From Apus apus (Eukaryota; Chordata; Aves; Apodiformes; Apodidae), in contig NC_067282.1 in NCBI RefSeq assembly GCF_020740795.1, forward strand, positions 166,524,274 to 166,588,273: a stretch of 64,000 bases of DNA, read 5' to 3'. The notes under the pieces were generated by a model. That model did no database searches. It was not told the origin of the DNA and saw only the letters and a list, made by a program, of their open reading frames with translations. Below are positions 24,001 through 30,724 of this stretch, piece after piece (within the stretch, counting starts at the first letter, position 1; each line of letters opens with the position of its first letter). Both the position numbers and the translations under genes were made by a program.

Positions 24001-26204
24001 GTGAATTGTGTGTTTTCTGCTTGATTTTTTAAATTCTGTATCAACCTGTACCTGGAAAAGCACTCTTGAAAAATCAGAACAAGCAAACTGCATAGCTCAT
24101 TAGTGCCTCTTGAAACCAGTCTTTATACCATTAGCCACTTTGGGATGAAAGCAGGTTTGAGGTGACTGATTCTTAACTTTACCTTCCTATTCTTAACCTC
24201 TGCTTTCTAGGCATCTTTTAAAAGAAAATCAACAAAACACAAAAAAGCACTCCAAAATAATAATAATTTGTAAAATCCTGTAATTTCCCTATAGTTCTAA
24301 AATAGTAACTATACATTAAGAAGAAAACTTCTTCACGTTTGACATATGCATATCACTAGCCAAATAAATTAATAATTATATTGTTGGTTAATACAATAGC
24401 TTGTACTCTTACCAGCTGGATGATGGGTTGGCCTGGATAAGAAGTTTATTTTGTGGCTCTCTTGGCCCTTCAGTCTAGGACTGTGCTATAGTTTGAAGAC
24501 AGGATTGCTTATTCCATGTCCAGCTTCTATGTAGACAGAAGGAACTTTAACTTATCCATAGCAAATAGTTTCTGAGCAGGAAAATATTTCTGAAATAAGT
24601 TGCTGGATATAATTAATATAACTAATCTATTATATTCACTTTGTCTAGTACCAGACCATGGGACCCTTTGAATGATATGATCCAATTTGAAAAAGATGGC
24701 ACCATCCAAACTAAAGTTCGACATCGGACACCGATGGTATGTTCCAGTTCTGTTAGCAGGCACAGCAAGATCCAGGGACTTGTATGTGTTGCATTAAACG
24801 TATAGAGGTCATCAAAGCATTGTTAGTGATGGGGAATACTACTGCTATCCTACAGAAATGTGGTTTATCCAGTCCATTGTCTTTCACTTCCATGTTGGGT
24901 CCTAAGTGGTAGAGATGGGTTGATTGGATAGGAATATAAAATATGCAGACTTGTTCTCAACAGTTTAATGTGTATTTTCCATTAAATGGGAAGATGCACA
25001 CATTTTAGGCTGCTTATACATCAAAAATTGTAACTTGAAGTTCTGTTAGATATTGTGCTTTTAAATATTACTGTTTGAATGTGCTGCTTTGCTACACATC
25101 TGGTTGTCCGGAAGTAATTAATACATTTATCAATTGTAGGTGAATGTTCCAAAAATCAAACGAAAGCCAACCAGTCAGAAGAAAGGGGAGTGTGGTTTCT
25201 CATCCCCAGAGCCTGATAACCAGGATTCCTCTGGGAGTGAAGGTAGGAAAAGATACATATGTATACAGAAATTATAAATTTATTAGGCAAATGGAGTTCT
25301 GTAGTCACATGGACTCGTCTTGTCTTGATGCTTATATGATGAAACAATGCTGAAAATAATGATGAAAAAGTTTCACCCAATGTGAAGTTCTTTCTGGACA
25401 AAAAGAAGCAGAATGTCTTCTTTTGAATTGTTTTAATTTGTAGGTTGGTAAGTTGTTAGAAGGCAGATTTTTGTTGTTGATAATGCTTGCAGAAGTTAAA
25501 CAATATAGTGATTGCTGTCCTTCTGTGCTATAGGTGACTCTGAAATAAAGCTTTAGTTTAGAAATAAAGTATAGAATAAATAAAGTTTATTAAAAAAGCT
25601 TAGTTAGGAAGCTTTCTCCTCATTTTTGCAGCTGGCTGAGTTTTTCGTTAGTACTTTGTTCCTTTTTTGACTTAGCAGTTACTTCAGTGAACTACACCTG
25701 GCTTTTGTATTTTTCCAGCGCAACTTCTGAAGCATAATACAAGAATAAGGAAAAAAGGGGCAGACCTTGGTGAACTGCAGAGTGCCATTGAATCTATAAA
25801 GGAAACACAAGAAGACATTAAGAGGTAGTATTATATAAATTGCTTTAAAATGGTTTAGAGAATACTCATTTTTTAGCTTTTTTTCCCTTGGAGACCAGTA
25901 TGAATCTTTCTGATGTCTTTAAAACTACCCTGCTTCCCCAATGTTGTTTGCTCAATGATGTTTCATAGTTTTCCTCAAAAACTGTCTTTTGCAGGGAGCC
26001 CTAACATACTAGAAAATGCCAAGTTGTCCAAACTGTAATTTACAGGATATTATTTTTTTATCTTGCAGAGACATTATGGCTCTACGAAATAGAGTCGCTT
26101 CTAATTCACCACCTGTGGACTACCATTTCTTGCAGTTTAAGCACTATGTCTTCATTTTACTGATGGTTCTGCTGCAGCTTATCATTAATTTCTTGTTCAA
26201 ATAG
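1..26204 (+). CDS. OSBPL8: OSBPL8 (ORP8), oxysterol-binding protein-like 8, 5' part missing
   Basis: ORP8 is a tail-anchored ER protein that swaps phosphatidylserine for PI4P at ER-plasma membrane contacts (family knowledge). Coding exons read here: 1-35 (probable), 506-586, 1270-1371, 2578-2781, 7287-7371, 8498-8669, 14131-14365, 15189-15373, 16138-16219, 16904-17002, 17423-17519, 17857-17955, 19407-19504, 20811-20900, 21465-21601, 21928-22113, 24649-24736, 25140-25242, 25719-25824, 26069-26204. All 19 exons from 506 join in frame with GT/AG borders to give 794 residues plus TAG. The human protein, as I recall it, is about 889 residues, so roughly 95 N-terminal residues lie mostly upstream. 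Counting from position 506, the PH domain spans about residues 55-172, an acidic Ser/Asp/Glu linker about 220-290, the lipid-binding ORD about 300-690 with EQVSHHPP at 414-421, and the membrane anchor about 774-791. BBS10 follows on the same strand. No frameshift or premature stop was seen. Confidence 0.97.
506..586 (+). CDS. OSBPL8: OSBPL8 exon, N-terminal tail (27 codons)
   Basis: Acceptor ttcAG at 504-505, donor GTGAAT at 587, phase 0 on both sides. It encodes [12 protein letters not shown]...KLTKKESLK, a Ser/Lys-rich segment of the unstructured ORP8 N-terminus, closely similar to the mammalian protein. Confidence 0.93.
775..850 (-). repeat. Short antisense CR1 3'-end remnant
   Basis: The stretch with ggaggttggcagggacctcg and the following tcatct reads, on the minus strand, as the conserved end of CR1 3' UTRs (agatgac...ggtccc..ccaacc). 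It is heavily mutated and very short, in an OSBPL8 intron. Confidence 0.6.
1270..1371 (+). CDS. OSBPL8: OSBPL8 exon, basic helix leading into the PH domain (34 codons)
   Basis: Acceptor tttacAG at 1268-1269, donor GTCAGA at 1372, phase 0/0. It begins [18 protein letters not shown] and ends VMADWLK. The last residues are the first strand of the PH domain, and the Lys/Arg-rich part precedes it. This basic stretch is thought to help ORP8 reach the plasma membrane (family knowledge). Confidence 0.95.
1372..2577 (+). other. OSBPL8: OSBPL8 intron
   Basis: About 1.2 kb, AT-rich. No repeat family or other feature recognised. Confidence 0.85.
2578..2781 (+). CDS. OSBPL8: OSBPL8 exon, core of the PH domain (68 codons)
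   Basis: Acceptor ttttAG at 2576-2577, donor GTTAGT at 2782, phase 0/0. It encodes [18 protein letters not shown]..., then [15 protein letters not shown] and [20 protein letters not shown], the beta strands of the PH domain. In ORP8 this domain binds plasma membrane phosphoinositides (family knowledge). Confidence 0.97.
2782..7286 (+). other. OSBPL8: OSBPL8 intron
   Basis: About 4.5 kb. Mostly AT-rich unique sequence. A GC-richer patch at about 5290-5560 has an inverted repeat, TGGTGCTG...CAGCACCA, near 5380-5405. I could not assign it to a repeat family. Short frames in both directions there show no protein similarity that I recognise. Confidence 0.8.
7287..7371 (+). CDS. OSBPL8: OSBPL8 exon, PH domain (ends in phase 1)
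   Basis: Acceptor tttcaAG at 7285-7286, donor GTAAGT at 7372. It encodes [20 protein letters not shown] and then IRAASESD plus the first base of a Gly codon. The segment covers the last strands of the PH fold. Confidence 0.95.
8498..8669 (+). CDS. OSBPL8: OSBPL8 exon, C-terminal helix of the PH domain and following linker
   Basis: Acceptor ttttcAG at 8496-8497, donor GTAAGT at 8670. It encodes [20 protein letters not shown], the long PH C-terminal helix with its typical Trp, and then a segment ending [15 protein letters not shown]. Two bases of a Pro codon remain, completed by the exon at 14131. The intron that follows is the longest in the window. Confidence 0.96.
9127..9590 (-). mobile_element. 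Antisense solo LTR of an avian endogenous retrovirus (ends approximate)
   Basis: On the minus strand the sequence contains the avian LTR hallmark GCGCTGCAATAAAGAATGCC (poly(A) signal, TTTATT at 9233-9238 on the + strand), followed by TTGTCATTGGGTCTTCATC. It sits antisense to OSBPL8 in the 8670-14130 intron. The + strand left end is probably near TGCTTTCTAAC at 9127. The right end is near 9587-9632. I could not find a target duplication, so the boundaries are estimates. No retroviral coding sequence accompanies it. Confidence 0.75.
10986..10990. repeat. Target-site duplication, left copy (CCATC) of the solo LTR
   Basis: CCATC directly before TGTGG. It matches 12177-12181. The preceding A is also shared, so the length could be read as 6. 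Confidence 0.7.
10991..12176 (+). mobile_element. Solo LTR, about 1186 bp, inserted into CR1 copy A
   Basis: The insert starts TGTGG and ends GCAACA (TG...CA) and is flanked by CCATC on both sides (10986-10990 and 12177-12181), a 5 bp target duplication. Removing it restores the CR1 reading. It is far more CpG-rich than its surroundings (about 11100-11650). It carries ATTAAA at 11940-11945 followed by a GU-rich stretch, as expected for the R region of a sense-strand LTR. Three GGTCGTT motifs recur near 11247-11280. The sequence has no gag, pol or env. The family was not identified. Confidence 0.75.
12177..12181. repeat. Target-site duplication, right copy (CCATC) of the solo LTR
   Basis: CCATC directly after GCAACA. 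CR1 copy A resumes here with ttccaaaggtc, a conserved CR1 sequence. Confidence 0.7.
12431..12437. repeat. Target-site duplication, left copy (ATAAGGT) of nested CR1 B
   Basis: Perfect 7 bp match to 12817-12823. Confidence 0.8.
12438..12816 (+). mobile_element. 5'-truncated CR1 3' end (copy B) nested in CR1 copy A
   Basis: 379 bp of CR1 3' sequence: gagaagactctggagagacc, then gttgtccagggaagttgtgg, then aaggtcccttccaaccc and a terminal gtgattctaca. It is flanked by ATAAGGT at 12431-12437 and 12817-12823. Removing it joins copy A from ...tccttctATAAGGT to CTCCAAGCGAGTG in the expected CR1 order. A 7 bp duplication is noteworthy because CR1 insertions often lack a clear one. Confidence 0.85.
12817..12823. 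repeat. Target-site duplication, right copy (ATAAGGT) of nested CR1 B
   Basis: Perfect 7 bp match to 12431-12437, directly after the CR1 terminal gattctaca. Confidence 0.8.
14131..14365 (+). CDS. OSBPL8: OSBPL8 exon, acidic linker
   Basis: Acceptor ttttttgcAG at 14129-14130, donor GTAAAA at 14366. It encodes [20 protein letters not shown] followed by runs of Asp, Glu, Asn and Ser ([25 protein letters not shown]) and ends EELGE. This is the disordered acidic link between the PH domain and the ORD. The many acidic-flanked serines look like casein kinase-type sites (inference). Confidence 0.96.
14366..15188 (+). other. OSBPL8: OSBPL8 intron
   Basis: About 0.8 kb, unique AT-rich sequence with nothing recognised. 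The following introns (15374-16137, 16220-16903, 17003-17422, 17520-17856) are likewise short and without identified repeats. Confidence 0.85.
15189..15373 (+). CDS. OSBPL8: OSBPL8 exon, ORD entry (lid and first helices)
   Basis: Acceptor catactAG at 15187-15188, donor GTGAGT at 15374. It encodes ...[20 protein letters not shown] and then [20 protein letters not shown]. This is the start of the OSBP-related lipid-binding domain: the lid helix that covers the lipid pocket, then the conserved PxFxLEPRSxL element. Confidence 0.97.
16138..16219 (+). CDS. OSBPL8: OSBPL8 exon, ORD
   Basis: Acceptor tttcatAG at 16136-16137, donor GTGTTC at 16220. It encodes [19 protein letters not shown] followed by SGFYKKPK, the conserved ORD helix and the start of the basic [12 protein letters not shown] stretch completed by the next exon. 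Confidence 0.96.
16904..17002 (+). CDS. OSBPL8: OSBPL8 exon, ORD with the KPYNPILGE motif
   Basis: Acceptor tgcttAG at 16902-16903, donor GTAGCT at 17003, phase 0/0. It encodes [18 protein letters not shown] and ends FYIAEQ. The Lys of KPYNPILGE contacts the PI4P head group in ORP structures (family knowledge). The final EQ is the first half of the family signature EQVSHHPP. Confidence 0.97.
17423..17519 (+). CDS. OSBPL8: OSBPL8 exon, ORD with the VSHHPP signature
   Basis: Acceptor ccaacAG at 17421-17422, donor GTAAAT at 17520. It encodes [19 protein letters not shown] and ends SILAKSKFY plus one base of a Gly codon. The paired His residues bind PI4P phosphate in this family. Together with the preceding EQ the ORP fingerprint is intact. 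Confidence 0.98.
17857..17955 (+). CDS. OSBPL8: OSBPL8 exon, ORD beta barrel
   Basis: Acceptor tttcAG at 17855-17856, donor GTAGTG at 17956. It encodes [20 protein letters not shown] and then [12 protein letters not shown], strands of the ORD barrel. Confidence 0.96.
17956..19406 (+). other. OSBPL8: OSBPL8 intron
   Basis: About 1.45 kb, AT-rich. A 12 bp direct tandem repeat (aaaggtcatctg, twice) lies at about 19259-19283. No transposon recognised. Confidence 0.8.
19407..19504 (+). CDS. OSBPL8: OSBPL8 exon, ORD beta barrel
   Basis: Acceptor tcttgcAG at 19405-19406 after a long pyrimidine tract, donor GTTAAT at 19505. It encodes [19 protein letters not shown] and ends AAIEFKLK. Confidence 0.96.
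19505..20810 (+). other. OSBPL8: OSBPL8 intron
   Basis: About 1.3 kb, unique AT-rich sequence. Nothing recognised. Confidence 0.8.
20811..20900 (+). CDS. OSBPL8: OSBPL8 exon, ORD (30 codons)
   Basis: Acceptor gttttgcAG at 20809-20810, donor GTAAGT at 20901, phase 0/0. It encodes [20 protein letters not shown] and then [10 protein letters not shown]. Confidence 0.96.
21465..21601 (+). CDS. OSBPL8: OSBPL8 exon, ORD
   Basis: Acceptor attacAG at 21463-21464, donor GTAAGT at 21602. It encodes [20 protein letters not shown] and then the [20 protein letters not shown] region. The last two bases belong to a Lys codon finished in the next exon. Confidence 0.96.
21928..22113 (+). CDS. OSBPL8: OSBPL8 exon, ORD C-terminal helix
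   Basis: Acceptor ttgtcAG at 21926-21927, donor GTGAGT at 22114. It encodes [20 protein letters not shown], then [20 protein letters not shown] and ends WHYKYA plus two bases. The EEAQR element is the conserved late ORD segment involved in PI4P binding (family knowledge). Confidence 0.96.
22714..22758. repeat. 25 bp tandem duplication
   Basis: The 20-mer cacatgagtgtttgtgaagc occurs at 22714 and 22739 without mismatch, period 25. Confidence 0.85.
23677..23716. repeat. 21 bp imperfect tandem duplication
   Basis: ggtatctagattatggattt at 23677 is followed at 23698 by ggtatctggattacagata. Confidence 0.8.
24649..24736 (+). CDS. OSBPL8: OSBPL8 exon, ORD end
   Basis: Acceptor ttgtctAG at 24647-24648, donor GTATGT at 24737. 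It encodes [20 protein letters not shown] followed by TKVRHRTPM. Confidence 0.96.
25140..25242 (+). CDS. OSBPL8: OSBPL8 exon, linker after the ORD
   Basis: Acceptor ttgtAG at 25138-25139, donor GTAGGA at 25243. It encodes [20 protein letters not shown] and then [14 protein letters not shown], a basic then Ser/Pro-rich linker. This stretch differs more from mammals than the ORD does. Confidence 0.94.
25719..25824 (+). CDS. OSBPL8: OSBPL8 exon, coiled-coil segment
   Basis: Acceptor tttccAG at 25717-25718, donor GTAGTA at 25825. It encodes a basic stretch ([14 protein letters not shown]) and an amphipathic helix, [14 protein letters not shown]. In mammals this region just before the anchor forms a short coiled coil. 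Confidence 0.94.
26069..26204 (+). CDS. OSBPL8: OSBPL8 last coding exon, ER membrane anchor and stop
   Basis: Acceptor atcttgcAG at 26067-26068. It encodes [20 protein letters not shown], then [18 protein letters not shown] and INFLFK, followed by TAG at 26202-26204. The hydrophobic run of about 18 residues at the very C-terminus is the tail anchor that holds ORP8 in the ER. Confidence 0.97.
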
Positions 26205-28130
26205 GAAGTGTGAACAAGGGCCTTTTCGAACTGGAATGATCAAACTCTTACTAGGGACCATATTTTTAGGTGGGACTTTAAATGATGCAACATTATCTAA
26301 GAGCCCTGTAGCATCCACTTACAGAACTTTGCCTCTGCCTCCATGGTTCAGAATCATACTCCCATCTACCCAGTGGAAGTAAGAACTGCGTAAGTGCCAG
26401 TACACTCTTGCTCCTGGTGTGTGCCTCTGTCCCACAGACATACGACATCAGCCTTGTGTTTTATATTATGTCACATGCTCTACTGATGAATCTTCATCAC
26501 AGCACAGATGAAGTTAAAAATCTAGAGGTCAGACCCTGTAGGTAGGATGTGATTCCTGTTACCACAGAATGATAAACGAGCGTACTTTGTTACACGGAAA
26601 CTTAGCATTTTTTGTAACAGAGGAACTTTTGAAGTAGCCAACAGATTTTGTAAACGTCATTGGGTGTTTGGAAGTAAACTTTTGTTTAAGGTCCAACAAA
26701 TACATGATCACGAGTGTCAGGAATTGGCGAGTAAAAAGCTGAAGTCTTTGGGAATTCTGCAATGTAATGTCCTTGATTTGTTTTGGAAGTATGACAGTTT
26801 TTATCCTGAATTACTACAGTGGCTTGTAAGCCAGCTGTTTTATTTTTATAGTTTTAGAACTTCAGATTATTCATACAACCATTCCTGCATCTACTGTATA
26901 GAGCACATTTTTAACAGTACAGCACCCGGTAGCGTACTGTCTTGGTCCACACTCTCTCATGAATTTCAAATGTCAAGGATTTACGGTTTGTTTGTAAGTC
27001 TAGAAAACCTACAGCTTTGAATTTACATTTGTGTATGGCCATGTTGCAGTATGCAGACAGACTGCTGATGCTGGCTCTTTCTTATTTTTAAGACAAAATG
27101 TGAAGACGCAGAGGTGTGCTTAGTATGTAGCTTGAGTTTATCATCCCAAAAGGCAGACAATGGATAACAGAATTTGGGCACTGTCCTGAGTTCCCTTGCA
27201 AATGAAAACGTGTGTTTACAAGAGGAGGATCTTCAGAAATTGTGGGAGGGCTAACAACACACGTCAAAGCAAATGAGAGCGAAATCCTAAGTCTGTCTTA
27301 AATCCCTCCTTACTGCAATATATACTACCTAACAGGACACACAGACACACCTATTCATTATGCTGTAGCCATACAGATTAATGTGAAGCTTAAGTTTCAA
27401 CTGAAAAAACAGGGTTTTTAACACTTTGATTTGCACAAATATATGCATGCATAGAACTTGTAAAACTTCAGCAAAAAAATGTTGTGCCAGTGTTTACCTG
27501 GTGAATTCTTTATGCCAGTCAAGCGTACCAAGTCAGAAGGGGGCTGTAGTACTGTAAAGGTACTTAGCAACCCTGATGAGACAAGAGGAGGAAGGGCGGC
27601 ACAATGCAAAGGGCAGCCAAGTTTGTTTTCAGAGGATCTGCTCAGAAATCAAATCCGTCCCGGGCAGTGGAATAGTTCAAAGGTTACTCGTGGCTTTTTA
27701 CTATGGCCTGGTTATCCCTCAGCCTCAGGCAGCTTTCCTGACTGTCCAGGTGATCTGCCTTTCTGTTCTGTATCAGTCTTGCCCGGTGTTTAGTGAAAAT
27801 TCTATTTGTTACCTGTCAGTCTAGCTCATGTATTCCTGTGGCTGACACATCTTCACATGCCTCCCCTTCTCTTTTACCTTCCCCTCCTTTTGGACCTCAG
27901 CTACAGAAAACTTTATTGCTTAAGCAGTCAACTTCAGCTTATTTCTTACAACTTCATATTAGCATAGTTTGGTCTTGAATGATTTTCTGGAATGTGGTAC
28001 CTTAACCAGAGTGATCTTGTACACATGGGCAAGACCAAACTTGATTTGACTTCTATTACATCTACAACTGATGGGGTAAAATTTGTGAATATATGAAGCT
28101 CTTTGCTGTTACAAAAACATTAAAAAAAAA

Positions 28131-28136
28131 AATAAA
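28131..28136 (+). terminator. OSBPL8: Candidate poly(A) signal of OSBPL8
   Basis: AATAAA about 1.93 kb after the stop codon. The downstream sequence is not clearly GU-rich, and the site follows an A run, so use is uncertain. Confidence 0.4.
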
Positions 28137-29550
28137 TCCCTAAGTTAAGTCTCCAAACAGAAGCTGAAGTTCTTAGTAATGTATAAAATGGCATAAAGAA
28201 ACCAGACTATAGTTTTAATTTGATGTTCTCTGCCTGGAATTTGGCCATTCATTATTGTATTCAGATGTCAAAGCTTTACCTGTCTTAAGATCCATTACAA
28301 GCCTTTAAGCATACTCTGTACATGGGAGTAATACCAGAGGAAATGAGTGAGAATTTGGGCAATAACTTCAATCCCCTGTAATAATACTTTGTTAATTTGA
28401 GGTGCTGAAACTTCCTGACTGATAGTTACAAGCTTTTTTATCTTCTTTGTAAATAAGAATGTCTTTCTGCCCTTTCATGTTGACTTTTTAATTACTTCTA
28501 TTCAAGATCAGTTAATAACACAGTCTGCATGTATTTTTACATGGACTGCATAGTAGTAAGTGTGGATTTGACCCAGCTGGCTGGCAGTGCAGTGTTGTAC
28601 AGTGTCAGACTAAACGGACAGTCCGTATCTGAAATTCATGCTCAACTGAAGATAAGTAGAAGACACGAACAGAGAGAGACAAAATGCCTGTTCTTATTTT
28701 CCTTTTCAACTTATTTTTTAGAGTTTAATTCTGTTGTAAAAGTGGTTTTAGTGATGGCCCAAGAAGGTAAAGTATATATGATGGAACTTTTTGACAAAAT
28801 TTGCCGACTTCTGCTTGACTGTATCATTACATAACTTAAAAGTCTGAAAAGTACATTGAAAACCTAGTAATTCCTGCTTCGCTGGGTTTTGTATGATATT
28901 CCCTCATATAAATAGAGCAAAGAAATTCCTTGTTTGATTTTTCCAGTACAGCTGGTCACAGGTGTGTACAAAGCCTTTTCTTTAGTGCATCACCATTGTC
29001 CTATTCAATCCTGCTGTGTAGCTGATCTTGAATATTAAGTACTTAATACTGAGCCCTGCACATAGTTACAAAAACTAATTGTACAGTTTGCAGATGTTTG
29101 AGGACTGTGGCCTCCTACTAGTTTTAAAGTTTAAAACAGCACTTGTTTTCACATTTGATTTACAAACCTTGTTTTGTTTTGTTTGGGTTTTCTTGTACAG
29201 GAAATATTTTCAAAATTTATTGCCATGTGGTTTTGTTGGTTTGGGTTTGTTTTGTTGTTTTTTTCAAATGTGTTCTAAGCCTTTAATTTGCCACGTAGAT
29301 ACAGACTGCCTAGTTAGGTACAGATGACCTAAGGTAAGAATACACCATGTGAAATGTAGTAAACATCACTTTCAGCCCTAGATGATGTTTGTTGCATTTC
29401 ACATGTTGATTTCTTTAAATAGTTGTCGTTACTTAAGATTGTTTCCGCACCCAACCCACCCATTAAATCTTATACATTGTTTGAAAGGTTGTCCCATAAA
29501 ATGTAGTCATGGTGGTTTCTTCCCCCCCGTTACTTTGTTGTTGTTCACTG

Positions 29551-29593
29551 CCCTTTGGGAATTCCCTTTGGGAATTTTTTTTTTTTTTTTTTT
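29551..29593. repeat. 13 bp perfect tandem duplication plus T run
   Basis: ccctttgggaatt occurs twice (29551-29563, 29564-29576), followed by a run of 19 T (29575-29593). Confidence 0.85.
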
Positions 29594-30524
29594 GCTAGAC
29601 TGGTGTTTATGAAACAGACTTTGGATTCAGTGTTTTGTATAGTTTCTTAACGGCTATTGCTTTACCACTGTTTGTGTAAATAGCATATAACAAGGATTCT
29701 GTACATCTAAGTTTTAACGATTGTTATTTCAAGGGTATCCCGAAATCACAGCAAATTTAGGAGCTATTCAAGTATTGTAAACAGTGCCTTTTTGATGGGT
29801 TTCTTGCTGTTCTTGAGATATGTAAAGAAGATTTGTCAAGTTTGTGCCATATGTAACATCTGACCTTTTGTGAGGGCTTTTGCGTTTGAAAACTAACTTT
29901 CCTGCTTCGTCAGACCCGGGGGGCGGGAAAGGAATTAACTCTTAAAACACGTGAAATTATTTCCTGTTCTGGCTGGTGAGCCGTGAGCGGAGGATTTGAT
30001 ACAGGGAAGCTGCAATACTTCGTTTGTGGTATGACAGAAATAGCCATAACAAACCAGCACCCTCACGGGCAGATTATTTCGGCTTTCTGTCCTTAACCCA
30101 GCAGTGCGGGCGGCGGGCGGGCTCCCGCAGCCGCTCCCCGCGCCCCGGCCTTTCGTTTGACCAAGCGGGAAAGTTGAGTCTTCAGCCGCACCGAGCCCGC
30201 CCGCGTGTTGCTGCCCCGCGCTGCACCCCCTGGGCCCGCTGTTTGTTCCAGGGCGGCGGAGCGGGAGGGCTCGGGGCTGGGGCCGCTCCCGCCGCACTCA
30301 ATAAAGACGTGTCGCACCTCCGCGCTGCTCCCTTCCATGCGCCGGGACCGGGACCGGGCCTGCCTCAGGGCCCCCACCCCTCAGGGCCTCCCGTTTCTCG
30401 CACGGCCCCGGGACCCGCTCCGGGCCCGCCCTGCGGCGGCCGCGCCCGCCCCGGCCCCGGCTGGGGCGGGGCCCGTGGCCCAGCCCTGCGGCGCGGCGGG
30501 CGGAAGGGGCGGGGCGGGGCTGCC

Positions 30525-30724
30525 ATGGCGGGGCGGCGGGAGCCGGGGCGGCAGGAGCCGGGGCGGCTGGCGCAGGAGGCGGCGGCGCTGGCGGGCGCGG
30601 TGCGCGGCGCCCTGGGGCCGCGGGGCGGGCGGGCGCTGCTGGTGCGGCCCGGCGGGCGGGCGCTGCTGACGCGGGACGGGCGGCGCCTGCTGGAGGCGCT
30701 GGGCCTGGAGCCGCCCGCGGCCAG
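30525..30724 (+). CDS. BBS10: BBS10 exon 1 (coding part)
   Basis: ATG at 30525-30527, donor AG|GTACGG at 30724/30725, 66 codons plus two bases. The frame is open upstream to 30024, but that reflects the GC content. The chosen ATG is the first one after the GC boxes with good context, and it gives the family length. Confidence 0.92.

Larger units (their letters stand above)
22114..24648 (+). other. OSBPL8: OSBPL8 intron with two short tandem duplications
   Basis: About 2.5 kb. No transposon recognised. It contains tandem duplications at 22714-22758 and 23677-23716 and a TTAATTAA-rich patch near 22245-22280. Confidence 0.8.
26205..29900 (+). other. OSBPL8: OSBPL8 3' UTR and intergenic spacer before BBS10 (UTR end not fixed)
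   Basis: AT-rich, non-coding sequence without recognised repeats. The only AATAAA on the + strand that I found is at 28131-28136, inside an A-rich stretch, and an ATTAAA is at 29463-29468. Mammalian OSBPL8 has a 3' UTR of several kilobases, so either could be used. A perfect 13 bp tandem duplication (29551-29576) runs into a T run (29575-29593). Confidence 0.6.

Noticed and set aside
30024..30524. In-frame N-terminal extension of BBS10 upstream of 30525
   Set aside because: Open only because of the GC content. It crosses the promoter GC boxes, and the family length is reached from 30525.
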